Positions 39,757-48,893 of a stretch of 64,000 nucleotides of DNA are shown here, one piece after another; within the stretch, counting starts at the first letter, position 1, and every line of letters begins with the position of its first letter. This DNA is from Tenacibaculum sp. SZ-18. Its GTDB lineage: Bacteria > Bacteroidota > Bacteroidia > Flavobacteriales > Flavobacteriaceae. A program made the translations under genes and the position numbers. Below the pieces are notes generated by a model. That model was not told where the DNA came from. It ran no database searches and saw nothing but the letters and a program-made list of their open reading frames with translations. The stretch is taken from assembly GCF_002813915.1 (NCBI RefSeq), contig NZ_CP019335.1:68888-132887 (forward strand), written 5' to 3'.

Positions 39757-40428
39757 TTATTCTGGCAATAATTTAGAACTTCTATTTCCATTATCATCTT
39801 CCGAAGTATGCCATTCTAAACCTTCTTCGTTTAAAGTCATTTTAATTTGAATCAAGTTTTCTGGTTTTATTTCTTGTAACTTGTAACTCTCAACAATTAC
39901 CTTTGGTTCTTGTTTTACAGGTTGTTTTGGTTTAATTTGGCTTGCTTGGTTTTCCGATATTCGATTGATCAAAGCTGGAGCATCAATTTTTTCATTTGAA
40001 ATTGCCATGAATTGCTCTGCGATTTTAGCAGCATATAATTGCAAAGAACTAGTTTCATCATTTGTAGCTTTAATTAATTTCTCTAAAGATTCTACCTCAT
40101 TATTAATCGCCGCTTTTAACCTAACGGAAGTTTTTCTATCGAAAGATGTTCTTTGGGTGACGTCTTTTAAAATACTATACGTTTGTGCACTGAATTCAAT
40201 ATTATCAATAGGTTGATAATCTTTTTGGTATTTAGTTTCTAGTTCACCAATAGCTACAGGAATTGTTAATTCAATATTTTGTGCTCTTAATCTTGGAATA
40301 GAAAAATGTTTTAATAAATCATGCTGAGCAAATTTCTGGGCAATTTCTAATGATTTTAAATCAGAAATCATTCTTGCTTCGGTTAAACTTGTGGCAATAC
40401 TCCCGATATATTCATGTAAGTTAATCAT
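39757..40428 (-). CDS. Second gene of the DUF2589 operon, hypothetical
   Basis: 223 residues from an ATG at 40428 (MINLHEYIGSIATSLTEARMISDLKSLEIAQKF). The middle is helical with a charged stretch, followed by a linker (SQIKPKQPVKQEPKV) and a beta tail (LIQIKMTLNEEGLEWHTSEDDNG). It resembles a second family of proteins encoded next to DUF2589 genes, although I cannot name it. No signal, no membrane segment. Cytoplasmic partner of the DUF2589 protein by position. Confidence 0.6.
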   Translation of the reverse strand: MINLHEYIGSIATSLTEARMISDLKSLEIAQKFAQHDLLKHFSIPRLRAQNIELTIPVAIGELETKYQKDYQPIDNIEFSAQTYSILKDVTQRTSFDRKTSVRLKAAINNEVESLEKLIKATNDETSSLQLYAAKIAEQFMAISNEKIDAPALINRISENQASQIKPKQPVKQEPKVIVESYKLQEIKPENLIQIKMTLNEEGLEWHTSEDDNGNRSSKLLPE

Positions 40429-40511
40429 GATGTAAGTTTTTAAATTAATTGATGAGAAGAAGAGTTTGAAAAGGTCATTCATAAAAGCAGAACAACCTTT
40501 TAAAATTTGTA

Positions 40512-41132
40512 TTAAGCTACAGCAGCGATGCTATCTTCAAGCATGTCCAAAATTCTGCTTAATCCTTCTGGTAATTCATCATTTACCGCTTTTACTTTCA
40601 CTCCTAAATTGTAAGTTTTATCAACTTTTACTCCTTGAGAAGTGTTTCTTTTATACGAAGCAGAAGCCTTAAAGTTTACAATTTTGTAATTGATTCCTAA
40701 CTCTGCACTAGCAGCAAATTCCGATGAAACATTACTTGTTTCTGTAGAACTTAAACGAGCATTAAAGTCAATGTTTACTTCATCAATTCGGATTGATGGA
40801 ATGGTTAACATAGTTAAAAACGGAACTTTAATTTCGATTTCGCTGTCAATAAAATTTGATATTACGTCTGTATTTGCTGGTAAACCTTCATCTTGAAGTT
40901 CTTGTGATGTTTTTCCTTTATGTGGATTCGGAACAGATTTCTTGTATTGGAAATCTACATAACGTAATTCATCTGGTTTTGTAGGATCTGCATCTTTTTC
41001 AAACCCTACTTCTTTAATAAAGTTTACGGTTGCCATTGAAGCTGCAGTTTGCGCTTGAATAGCTGCCTGTAATGGTCCCCCAACGTATACATTAAAATCT
41101 AAGCTATTAAGCTCAGGTACTAAATTTGGCAT
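40512..41132 (-). CDS. DUF2589 family protein
   Basis: 206 residues. The front MPNLVPELNSLDFNVYVGGPLQAAIQAQTAASMATVNFIKEVG matches the DUF2589 family start (LPLxxLIGxPLxAAxEAQ). The rest is beta-rich (SEIEIKVPFLTMLTIPSIRIDEVNIDFNARLSSTETSN), ending in a helix. DUF2589 proteins occur in operons of two to four genes of unknown function, sometimes near phage or polysaccharide genes. Cytoplasmic. First gene of a leftward trio. Confidence 0.8.
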   Translation of the reverse strand: MPNLVPELNSLDFNVYVGGPLQAAIQAQTAASMATVNFIKEVGFEKDADPTKPDELRYVDFQYKKSVPNPHKGKTSQELQDEGLPANTDVISNFIDSEIEIKVPFLTMLTIPSIRIDEVNIDFNARLSSTETSNVSSEFAASAELGINYKIVNFKASASYKRNTSQGVKVDKTYNLGVKVKAVNDELPEGLSRILDMLEDSIAAVA

Positions 41133-41535
41133 AATTAATAGTTTTTAGATGTTACCTACTCTTTTTATCTGGCTTTTCGGTTTCCGCCATTGATTTTGTA
41201 TTTCGAAATAGCGATGGCAAAGATTTGTAAAAGAATTAGTTTGGTTGGTAGTAGAAAAACTGGAATTCAAAAGGTTGTATTCAGTAAGATTCTTGAGTGT
41301 TTTTCTTGTATAAAAAAGAGGAAAACTTTTGGATACATTTATTCGAGAAATTGTAGCCGCGAAATGAATTTCTATTTAGTTGGTGGAAATAAATTTGAGA
41401 AATAAATATTTTATAATATCTAAACCATAATTTCTTTGTAGTTTTAAACCAAATAATTGCTATCTCTATTTCATGCTATGAACCTAAATGGAGGTAATTA
41501 TTCAAAACTAATTTTATTAATATTAATTTTTAATT
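41133..41535. other. Intergenic region between divergent units
   Basis: About 400 bases. Holds the promoters of the leftward DUF2589 trio and the rightward lipoprotein. A 71-codon open frame at 41190-41405 begins inside what reads like non-coding DNA, and nothing in its protein looks real. No strong hairpin seen. Confidence 0.45.
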
Positions 41536-42168
41536 ATGAAAACAATTAAAATTGTTTCACTTGCCTTATTGGTAAGTGCGGTATCTTTTATTGGATGCCA
41601 AAAAGATGAAGACACTGTTAATACAAATGTTGAAGAAGCTTCAGTGGAAAGACCTTGGAATGCTTTAATGTACAAAGATATGATTGGTATGCTGGAGCAT
41701 TATGATAAAACCAGAAAACCTGTTTTAGAGAATGCTTTAGGTTTTGAAGACACGAGGATTAACTATTATTCTATTGAAACTTTAGAGAATTACATCAAAT
41801 ATGTAAAACAGTTATCTAAAGAAAAAGGTATTGAGTTTACAGGAATTAATTTTGTTTCTGGTGCGTATCCTGAGAATACAGATCATGGTGTTCCTAATTA
41901 TCAGAACATAATGTTAATGCCAACAACAAACATAAACGGAAAGAATATAGCATTTGATCCGGTACAATCTTCAAAAGAACAAGTTATCACTATGAAGGAA
42001 ATGTTTGCTCATTATGGATATAACTGGGTGTACGATAGTAAAGAAGATTATGAGAACAGAAATATTGTGAATAAAAGACTTCGAGAGAATTATGTAAAAA
42101 GGAGCAGTGCTGAAGATTTGGAGAGTAGTGCAGGAAATAGAGGGCATTTAGCACCTCCTTTCGAGTAA
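41536..42168 (+). CDS. Lipoprotein with SSAGNxGHLxPP tail (paralogue 1)
   Basis: 210 residues. The lipobox is SFIGC, with Cys21 lipidated. The mature region (LMYKDMIGMLEHYDKTRKPVLENALGFEDTRINYYSIETLENYIKYVKQLSKEKGIEFTGINF) is shared with the next gene. Both end in a conserved tail here reading ESSAGNRGHLAPPFE. Function unknown. The sequence predicts a periplasmic or outer-membrane face, while paralogue 2 has no signal. They may be a secreted and a cytoplasmic form of the same module. Confidence 0.7.
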   Translation: MKTIKIVSLALLVSAVSFIGCQKDEDTVNTNVEEASVERPWNALMYKDMIGMLEHYDKTRKPVLENALGFEDTRINYYSIETLENYIKYVKQLSKEKGIEFTGINFVSGAYPENTDHGVPNYQNIMLMPTTNINGKNIAFDPVQSSKEQVITMKEMFAHYGYNWVYDSKEDYENRNIVNKRLRENYVKRSSAEDLESSAGNRGHLAPPFE

Positions 42169-42233
42169 TTTGTATTAAAATTTCAAGAGAAGTAAGTATA
42201 ATTATTTGTTTTATATTAATATGTAGATATATG

Positions 42234-42261
42234 AAAATCCCTTACAGTAAAAGGGGTTTTT
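42234..42261 (+). terminator. Terminator after paralogue 1
   Basis: AAAATCCC, an 11-base loop and GGGGTTTT with further T. It makes the first paralogue a separate transcript. Confidence 0.65.
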
Positions 42262-42376
42262 CCTGCGATTTTGTTTTGAAGTTATTAAGTTCTTTGAGCA
42301 AGAATTAAAGAGTTTGTTTTATGTAAAAAAAATGCTTGTATTTTTGAATTTATTAAATAACTAAACTTTAACTAAA

Positions 42377-42979
42377 ATGAAATCGTTACTACGTAAACTT
42401 TGTAAATTTTTTGGAATCATTACAAATGATGGTCCAGATGTAACAAAACCAAAAAGATTATTAACCTATAAGGAAATCGTTACTATGCTTCATGAGTATG
42501 ATAGAACCCGATTTGAGTTATTGGTAAATGGATTAGGTTTTGAGGATACTCGGATTAATACATTTGATTTTCAAGAGTTGAAAAACTATATGAATTATAT
42601 GGAGAAGGAAGCTAAGGAAAAAGGAATAAAATTAAAAGGAATTAGTTTCATCAAAGGTGTTTATTCAAAGGAGAATGCTCCAAAAGAGGAAGTTAGAAGT
42701 TACGAGAATCTTTTATATATTCCCACGAGTATTGTAAATGGTAAAGAAGTTCAAGTAGATGTTTTAAATTCTTCCAGAGAGAAATTAATAACATTTAAAG
42801 AAATACTTGAAAAATATAATTATGAATGGCGTTATGATAACAAGGAAAACTTTAAGTTGAAATCGAGTAAAAAAGAAGAAGTAAAAACTTCTTTTAAAAC
42901 TATGATGATGCGTGATGGATTTACTGAAGAAGAAAGTAGTGCTGGAAATTATGGACACTTATCACCTCCATTGAATTAA
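42377..42979 (+). CDS. Cytoplasmic paralogue with SSAGNxGHLxPP tail (paralogue 2)
   Basis: 200 residues, no signal peptide. Shared with the gene at 41536: LTYKEIVTMLHEYDRTRFELLVNGLGFEDTRIN, the helical block (LKNYMNYMEKEAKEKGIKLKGISFIKGVYS) and the tail ESSAGNYGHLSPPLN. The N-terminal 26 residues are basic. The pair arose by tandem duplication. It starts the likely operon with the membrane protein, kinase and regulator that follow. Confidence 0.7.
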   Translation: MKSLLRKLCKFFGIITNDGPDVTKPKRLLTYKEIVTMLHEYDRTRFELLVNGLGFEDTRINTFDFQELKNYMNYMEKEAKEKGIKLKGISFIKGVYSKENAPKEEVRSYENLLYIPTSIVNGKEVQVDVLNSSREKLITFKEILEKYNYEWRYDNKENFKLKSSKKEEVKTSFKTMMMRDGFTEEESSAGNYGHLSPPLN

Positions 42980-42995
42980 AAATTTTTAAAGTGCA

Positions 42996-43610
42996 ATGAA
43001 AATTGAATATATTGAGTTACTATTACAAGTATTAACAGCCCTTCTTAGCTTATTTTATTTTGTAAAATATAATGGAAGATTTTTATTTATACTAACAATT
43101 CTGACCGTTCTTTCAGCTATAACAGAACTTATTGGAGCTTACAGGATAAGTATTAATAAAACTGCTTTTTCGATATATCATTTTTATTCTTTTTTTCAGT
43201 TTAGTATCATGACTTTTATGTATTTAAAACTGATTAGAGATAAAAGAAAAGAAAAGTTATTTGTGATGTTACCAGTAATATTCATATCGCTATGGTTAGG
43301 TGTTTTTTATAGAAGTAGTTTGTTTTCTTATTTGATTATAATTATTGCGATTTCCGTAAGTATTTATGTTTTTCTATACCTAAGAGAGCTTTTATTATCA
43401 GATAGAATACTTAATTATAAAGAATTATTACCTTTTTGGATTTCAGTAGGATTTCTAGTTTATTATTTGCCTTCGATTCCTTTTTTTACTCTTTATAAGT
43501 ATATGCAAAATAGAGGCCTTTTCTTCATTTTACATATATTAATTATATTAATGAACTTATTTATAATTTATGGATTGATATGGAGCAAGAAGGAAAAGAA
43601 GTACTTATAA
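42996..43610 (+). CDS. Polytopic membrane protein, hypothetical
   Basis: 204 residues with about six or seven hydrophobic segments spaced through the whole length (LLQVLTALLSLFYFV, ILTILTVLSAITELIG, FQFSIMTFMYLKLI, LFVMLPVIFISLWLGVFY, LFSYLIIIIAISVSIYVFLYL, FLVYYLPSIPFFTLYKYM, ILIILMNLFIIYGLIW). No transport or enzyme motif is recognised. It overlaps the histidine kinase gene by 31 bases, so it may be the membrane sensor for that kinase. Confidence 0.65.
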   Translation: MKIEYIELLLQVLTALLSLFYFVKYNGRFLFILTILTVLSAITELIGAYRISINKTAFSIYHFYSFFQFSIMTFMYLKLIRDKRKEKLFVMLPVIFISLWLGVFYRSSLFSYLIIIIAISVSIYVFLYLRELLLSDRILNYKELLPFWISVGFLVYYLPSIPFFTLYKYMQNRGLFFILHILIILMNLFIIYGLIWSKKEKKYL

Positions 43611-44338
43611 TCTCTACTATAATAATAACGTTAATTGTACTTTTTTTAATTGTACTTTTTACAATATTTCAGCGCCGAAAAAATCAGTTACTAACTGAAA
43701 AGGCAGAAGAGAAAAAACGGTTCGAAAATGAAATTGCCGAAACGCAAATAGAAATTAGAGAAGAAACGTTAAGAAATATAAGTTGGGAGTTGCACGATAA
43801 TATCGGGCAACTTCTCACTTTAGCAAAAATTCAATTGCAAAATGCTACCCCCGATAATTTGAACGATATTTCAGAAACTATCACAAAAAGTTTAAATGAA
43901 ATTAGATCCTTGTCTAAACTGATTAACCCAGAGTTTATAAACAATATCAAGTTTAAAGAAGCTGTTGCTTTAGAAATCGAACGATTTAATCGTTTAAAGT
44001 TTATTGAAGCTTCGTTAACTGTTACCGGAGAGGAAAAGGAAATTGATCAAAAGCATGGAATTATAATGTTTAGAATTCTACAAGAGTTCTTTTCAAATAC
44101 TATTAAACATGCAAGAGGATCAAAATTAGATGTCATCCTAAACTTTAAAGAAGATGTCTTAGAAATAACCGCAAAAGATAATGGAGTTGGATTTAATATT
44201 GACGAAGCAAATAACAAAGGAATTGGTATTCAAAATATCAAAACCAGAGTTGAATTAATCAATGCAAAAGCTGATTTAAAATCGATTCCAAATAAGGGTA
44301 CTACTTTAAATATTTATTACTACATTTATACATTATAA
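43580..44338 (+). CDS. NarL-type sensor histidine kinase
   Basis: 252 residues. One N-terminal membrane segment (VLIISTIIITLIVLFLIVLFTIF) is followed by a coiled-coil linker and the HisKA_3 dimerisation domain. The H-box is in WELHDNIGQLLTLAKIQL with the phosphorylated His. The HATPase domain follows (LQEFFSNTIKHARGSKL, DNGVGFN, GIGIQNIKTRVELI, NKGTTLNIYY). No periplasmic sensor domain, so input may come from the membrane protein upstream, whose gene it overlaps. It signals to the regulator at 44381. Confidence 0.88.
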   Translation: MEQEGKEVLIISTIIITLIVLFLIVLFTIFQRRKNQLLTEKAEEKKRFENEIAETQIEIREETLRNISWELHDNIGQLLTLAKIQLQNATPDNLNDISETITKSLNEIRSLSKLINPEFINNIKFKEAVALEIERFNRLKFIEASLTVTGEEKEIDQKHGIIMFRILQEFFSNTIKHARGSKLDVILNFKEDVLEITAKDNGVGFNIDEANNKGIGIQNIKTRVELINAKADLKSIPNKGTTLNIYYYIYTL

Positions 44339-44380
44339 TCGCCTTCATATAAAAATTGTAACCTAACTTATCTAACAAAA

Positions 44381-45025
44381 ATGAAATATTCAGTTGTCGT
44401 TGTAGACGATCATACGCTTTTATCTCAGGCTATTGAGGGCATGGTGAATACTTTCGATAAATTTAAAGTATTGTACACTTGTAAAAATGGAGGTGAAGTG
44501 CAAGAAAAATTTACTGCATCACCCCGAAACATTCCTGATATTGTTCTAGTAGATGTGAATATGCCAGTTATGAATGGTATAGAAACTACTGAATGGATAG
44601 TAGCGAATTATCCAAATGTAAATGTACTAGCATTGTCTGTTGAAGATGCTGATGGTACAATCTTAAAAATGCTAAAAGCAGGTGCTATTGGGTATTTGTT
44701 AAAAGACACGAAAAAGGAAGTCCTAGAAAAAGCATTAATGGAAATTATGGAAAATGGATTTTACCATACCAAAAATGTAACCAACTTACTCTTAGAATCA
44801 GTTTCAGGAAAAAATGCTAATAAACATGTCAACTTTAAAGAAAACGAAATCAAATTCATGCGGTTAGCTTGTTCAGAACTGACTTACAAGGAAATTGCAG
44901 AGAAAATGTTTTTAAGTCCGAAAACTATAGATGGTTATAGGGACAGTTTATTTACAAAATTAAATATTCGCAATAGAGTTGGTTTGGTAATGTATGCTAT
45001 AAAAAATAAGATTTACATGCCCTAG
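44381..45025 (+). CDS. NarL/LuxR-type response regulator
   Basis: 214 residues. The receiver domain has the acidic pair (VVDDH, 7-11), the phosphorylated Asp in IVLVDVNMPVMNGI, and the Lys in GYLLKDT. The C-terminal LuxR helix-turn-helix is CSELTYKEIAEKMFLSPKTIDGYRDSLFTKLNIRNRVGLVMYAIKN. It is the partner of the upstream kinase (43 bases away). A regulated gene cannot be read from sequence, but the paralogue genes next door are candidates. Confidence 0.9.
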   Translation: MKYSVVVVDDHTLLSQAIEGMVNTFDKFKVLYTCKNGGEVQEKFTASPRNIPDIVLVDVNMPVMNGIETTEWIVANYPNVNVLALSVEDADGTILKMLKAGAIGYLLKDTKKEVLEKALMEIMENGFYHTKNVTNLLLESVSGKNANKHVNFKENEIKFMRLACSELTYKEIAEKMFLSPKTIDGYRDSLFTKLNIRNRVGLVMYAIKNKIYMP

Positions 45026-45047
45026 TATACTTCGTACTACTCAAAAT

Positions 45048-45105
45048 AAAAAGTCGCCATATTACAGAGTTGTTTTAAAATAGTTTTGTAACAGGCGACT
45101 TTTTA
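45048..45105 (+). terminator. Hairpin terminator after the response regulator
   Basis: AAAAAGTCGCC and GGCGACTTTTT are 11-base arms separated by about 36 bases, followed by T. The loop is long, so folding is less certain, but position fits. Confidence 0.5.
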
Positions 45106-45158
45106 TTTTATTCAATACTTCTGAAGACTTGTTTAACCTCTAATTCAATATTTATCAA

Positions 45159-45166
45159 TAAATTTG
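45159..45166 (+). promoter_or_regulatory. -7 promoter box of rbfA
   Basis: TAAATTTG (TAnnTTTG), ending 4 bases before the rbfA ATG at 45171. Leaderless transcript likely. Confidence 0.55.
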
Positions 45167-45170
45167 CAGC

Positions 45171-45566
45171 ATGGAAGAAACGAACAGGCAACGAAAAATT
45201 GCAGCATTATTACAGAAAGATTTAGTTGATGTACTTCAACGTGCTGCTCAAAACGGAATGAAAGGAGTGATTATCTCAGTATCTAAAGTTTCAGTAACGG
45301 CAGATCTTGGGGTAGCAAAAGTATATTTAAGTGTTTTTCCTTCAGATAAAAGAGATGAAATTATTGAAGGAGTAAAATCTAATACACCATTAATCCGTCA
45401 TGAAATGGCACAACGTACGAGAAATCAATTAAGAAGAATGCCTGAATTATTATTTTTTGGTGATGATAGTTTAGATTATATCGAGGAAATTGATAAATCG
45501 TTAAACGGAGAAGACGAAAACCCAATTAAAAATCCAAATATTTTACCACGCAGACAAAAACGCTAA
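45171..45566 (+). CDS. rbfA: Ribosome-binding factor A
   Basis: 131 residues. It binds the 30S subunit and matures 16S rRNA at low temperature. Start RQRKIAALLQKDLVDVLQRAAQ, the conserved ISVSKVSVTADLGVAKVYLSVFPSD block and RHEMAQRTRNQLRRMPELLFFGDDSLDYIEEID are typical of the KH-like family. It precedes the LolE-like permease by 42 bases. Confidence 0.93.
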   Translation: MEETNRQRKIAALLQKDLVDVLQRAAQNGMKGVIISVSKVSVTADLGVAKVYLSVFPSDKRDEIIEGVKSNTPLIRHEMAQRTRNQLRRMPELLFFGDDSLDYIEEIDKSLNGEDENPIKNPNILPRRQKR

Positions 45567-45608
45567 ATTTTACTGTAACTCTTATATTGCTATATATTTA
45601 AACGCGAA

Positions 45609-46811
45609 TTGAATTTTTCTTTTTACATAGCCAAACGATATTTAAAATCAAAAAGCAGCACAAATGCTATTAATATCATTACTTTGATTGCTATGTTTGG
45701 AGTAATTGTTGGTACCATTGCTTTATTCATTATACTTTCTGGTTTCTCAGGTTTACGAACATTTAGTTATTCATTATTAAATGCTTCAGATCCTGATATT
45801 AAAATTTCACCAATTACAGGAAAGACTTTTAATTACGATCAAAAAATTGATGAAGAGTTAATTTCTAACACGAACATTGTTTCATTTTCTAAAGTAGTAG
45901 AGGAACGTGTTTTTTTAAAGTATAAAGACAAAAGCCATATTGCTCATATTAAGGGTGTAGATAATAATTATACAGAAATTGTTGCATTAGATTCGTCTTT
46001 GGTAATAGGAGAGTGGGTTGATCCTGAGTTTAGAAATACTGCAGTTATAGGAAGTGGAATTTCATACAAATTATCACTTCGAATCTTCAACATGACCGAT
46101 CCGTTAAAAATATTTGTTCCTAAGCCAGGAAAAGGGATGTTAAATGCGGCAAATGCTTTTCGATCTGCGAATGTTCAAATTATTGGAGTGTATTCGGGAT
46201 CGGAAGAGTTTCAGAATAAATATGTTTTTACGGAACTTGAAGTTGCTCAACAATTATTGAATTACGAACCAAATCAAGTTTCAGCGGTTGAGATTAAATT
46301 AAGAAATGCAGACAAGGTAGATGACGAAGCTGCAATTTTACAACAAAATTTGGGTGATTCTTTTAAGGTTCAAACCAGAGCCGAATTAAATGCTTTAATT
46401 TATAAGGTGATTAATACCGAGAATTTTGTTTCTTATTTAATATTTACATTAATTGTAATTATCGCTTTATTTAATGTTATTGGGGCAATAATCATGATGA
46501 TTATTGACAAAAGAAAGAATTTAAAAACTCTTATAAATTTGGGCGCAACACTAAAAGATATTAAGCGAGTATTCGTTTTACAAGGTTTTTTGCTCTGTCT
46601 TTTTGGTTTAGTTATAGGTCTGTTTTTGGCTGTGATACTTGTACTTATTCAACAGCAGTTTGGAGTATTTATGATTACACAGAATATCCCTTACCCTGTA
46701 GAATTCCAATGGTCTAATTTCTTTATTGTAATTTTAACAATTACAATATTAGGATTTATTGCAGCTAAAATTGCAAGTTCCAGAATAACAATCGATTTTG
46801 TTTCAAAATAA
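45609..46811 (+). CDS. ABC transporter permease of the LolE/FtsX-like family
   Basis: 400 residues from a TTG start (MNFSFYIAKRYLKSKSSTNAINIITLIAMFGVIVGTIALFIIL). One N-terminal membrane segment, a large extracytoplasmic domain (50-270), and three C-terminal membrane segments in a permease domain with DKRKNLKTLINLGATLKDIKRVFVLQG. In Flavobacteriia this gene usually follows rbfA and is annotated as a lipoprotein-releasing permease. No ATPase gene lies nearby. Confidence 0.82.
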   Translation: MNFSFYIAKRYLKSKSSTNAINIITLIAMFGVIVGTIALFIILSGFSGLRTFSYSLLNASDPDIKISPITGKTFNYDQKIDEELISNTNIVSFSKVVEERVFLKYKDKSHIAHIKGVDNNYTEIVALDSSLVIGEWVDPEFRNTAVIGSGISYKLSLRIFNMTDPLKIFVPKPGKGMLNAANAFRSANVQIIGVYSGSEEFQNKYVFTELEVAQQLLNYEPNQVSAVEIKLRNADKVDDEAAILQQNLGDSFKVQTRAELNALIYKVINTENFVSYLIFTLIVIIALFNVIGAIIMMIIDKRKNLKTLINLGATLKDIKRVFVLQGFLLCLFGLVIGLFLAVILVLIQQQFGVFMITQNIPYPVEFQWSNFFIVILTITILGFIAAKIASSRITIDFVSK

Positions 46812-46825
46812 TTATTACGGTATAT

Positions 46826-47393
46826 ATTAGATTCTTTACCGCTCTAATTTTAGTATTATTTTTATCATGTAAATCAACATACAGCAATCCAAAAATCGCT
46901 GAATTTGAAAACAATCCTTTTAAGGTTTTAGATAGTTTAGAGTTTATCAAAAGAAGGATTTTTTGCTATTGAAACAGTCAGTGATTTGAAACTTAAAAGC
47001 GATCTAGGGGCAAAATATTACGTTCCAAGAGTTAGTAAAAGTTCTAATTTAAGTCCAAGTCTTAGTATCTATAGATCTGATCTTAAAAAAGAGGTTAAAA
47101 ATTCTGTTAACCTTAAAGATTATTTCAACTTTTACATTTTAAAGAAGGAAAAGTGGAATCGAAAAAAGTTCAATTATAAGTTAGTTAAAGCTAAGCATAA
47201 ACTTTACGACGAAATTTATGTTATAAATTATATTAAAAGGTTTAAACTTAACGAACAAATAGAAAAATCAGATAATTTAATTGTTTACAACAATGTGGGC
47301 TATACAATATCATATGTTGCTGAACGGGAGGCTTATTACCAAAGATTTCCAGAAGTTGAAAAGATGATAAATTCGTTTCGTATACTAGATTAA
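46826..47393 (+). pseudogene. Frameshifted lipoprotein gene, probable pseudogene
   Basis: Two frames together encode one protein. Frame A (about 46826-46973) gives IRFFTALILVLFLSCKSTYSNPKIAEFENNPFKVLDSLEFIK, a signal with lipobox, then hits a stop. Frame B, open from about 46941 to 47393, continues with KEGFFAIETVSDLKLKSDLGAKYYVPRVSKS and so on. The switch falls within the A-rich stretch at 46946-46958. Frame A also has no ATG or other usual start codon. Decay is more likely than programmed slippage, but a sequencing error could produce the same picture. Confidence 0.5.
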
Positions 47394-47410
47394 TTCATAC
47401 GATAAATAGA

Positions 47411-47447
47411 AAAACCGAACTTGCATTAAAGTGTTAGTTCGGTTTTT
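47411..47447 (+). terminator. Terminator after the broken lipoprotein gene
   Basis: AAAACCGAACT, a loop and AGTTCGGTTTTT. The stem is near-perfect, with a T-run. The remaining bases to 47678 hold nothing I can support. Confidence 0.8.
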
Positions 47448-47678
47448 AATGTTGTTTAATTTGATACATGTTTCTTTTTAGTGATCTCTTAAATGGAAGA
47501 CGAGATTTACTTTATGTTTCATTTATCAAAGAAAAGTCTAATTAATCTTTTAACTTGGTATTGTTTTAATTAACTGACATGTCCAAGATACAATCTATTT
47601 CGCTTTAACTATTGAAAATTAGCTGTTTATAAGTTTGTTTTTCGTTGAAGGGTTCACAAATTTCGATAAAAGGCGAAC

Positions 47679-48680
47679 CTATCCCATTTCAGGTATACTA
47701 GTGTTACCAAACTTTGCGTGAATTTCATCAAACGCACTAAATACATCAGCAGGATCATCAGAGGTTACTAACTTTAAACGGTACTCTTTAAAATGAGGAA
47801 TTCCTTTGAAATAATTGGTATAATGCCTTCTTGTTTCAACAACTCCTAAATGTTCACCTTTCCAATCAATAGACATTTGTAAATGACGTCTCGCAACATC
47901 AATACGTTCGGCTATTGTTGGTTTAGGTAAATGTTCACCGGTTTTAAAGAAGTGCTTTACTTCATTAAAGAACCAAGGGTAACCGATAGAGGCTCTACCA
48001 ATCATTGCCCCGTCTAATCCATATTTGTCGCGCATTTCCATTGCTTTTTCTGGAGAATCAACATCACCATTTCCAAAAACAGGAATATGCATTCTAGGAT
48101 TATTTTTTACATCGGCAATTGGTTTCCAATCAGCGCTTCCTTTATACATTTGTGCTCTAGTTCTTCCGTGAATTGAAATTGCTTTGATACCAACATCTTG
48201 TAATCGTTCTGCAACTTCTACAATCCTTATTGAATCATGATCCCAACCCAAACGGGTTTTTACAGTAACCGGTAAGTCGGTATGTTTCACCATAGCTTCT
48301 GTAAGTTTTACCATTAAATCGATATCTTTTAAAATTCCTGCACCAGCACCTTTAGAAACGACTTTTTTTACTGGACATCCAAAATTAATATCAATAATAT
48401 CTGGTTTGGTTTTTTCTACGATTTCTATGGAACGTAACATAGAATCCATGTTTGCTCCAAAAATTTGTATTCCTACCGGACGCTCCTTTTCGTAGATGTC
48501 TAATTTAATAACACTTTTTGCTGCATCACGAATTAATCCTTCAGAAGAAATAAATTCAGTGTAAACTACATCTGCACCATTTTCTTTACATAATGCTCTA
48601 AAAGGAGGGTCACTCACATCTTCCATTGGTGCTAATAACAATGGAAAATTAGGAAGTTCTATGTTGTCTATCTTTACCAT
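47679..48680 (-). CDS. dusB: tRNA-dihydrouridine synthase B
   Basis: 333 residues. It reduces uridine to dihydrouridine in tRNA D-loops, using FMN. Signature LLAPMEDVSDPPFRALCKENGADVVYTEF at the start, DINFGCPVKKVVSKGAGAG with the catalytic Cys, VTVKTRLGWD, ISIHGRTRAQMYKG and IGRASIGYPWFFNE. Normal length. A promoter lies upstream at 48696-48725. Confidence 0.95.
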   Translation of the reverse strand: MVKIDNIELPNFPLLLAPMEDVSDPPFRALCKENGADVVYTEFISSEGLIRDAAKSVIKLDIYEKERPVGIQIFGANMDSMLRSIEIVEKTKPDIIDINFGCPVKKVVSKGAGAGILKDIDLMVKLTEAMVKHTDLPVTVKTRLGWDHDSIRIVEVAERLQDVGIKAISIHGRTRAQMYKGSADWKPIADVKNNPRMHIPVFGNGDVDSPEKAMEMRDKYGLDGAMIGRASIGYPWFFNEVKHFFKTGEHLPKPTIAERIDVARRHLQMSIDWKGEHLGVVETRRHYTNYFKGIPHFKEYRLKLVTSDDPADVFSAFDEIHAKFGNTSIPEMG

Positions 48681-48695
48681 AATTCAAAATCGATG

Positions 48696-48725
48696 CAAAT
48701 TTACGATTTATATTATTACTAGCAA
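48696..48725 (-). promoter_or_regulatory. dusB promoter
   Basis: On the minus strand TTG, 19 bases, then TAAATTTG, a match to the Bacteroidota pattern. The -7 box ends about 15 bases before the ATG at 48680. Confidence 0.6.
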
Positions 48726-48893
48726 TTTTTAGTTAAGTTATTGAAATATAGTTTGTTTTAAATTACTCTTTTGTTTGATTTGTTCCTTTTTTAAGATAGA
48801 ATTTATCGTGTATTTGTGTTAATCTTTTCGCGTTTTAATATTAGTTAAAGTTTCTCGTCTACAGTATCTTTCTAAGCTAAAGAGTAGACTATT

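Noticed and set aside
41190..41405. 71-codon frame in the intergenic region
   Set aside because: No domain, signal or promoter; amino-acid content typical of random AT-rich DNA.
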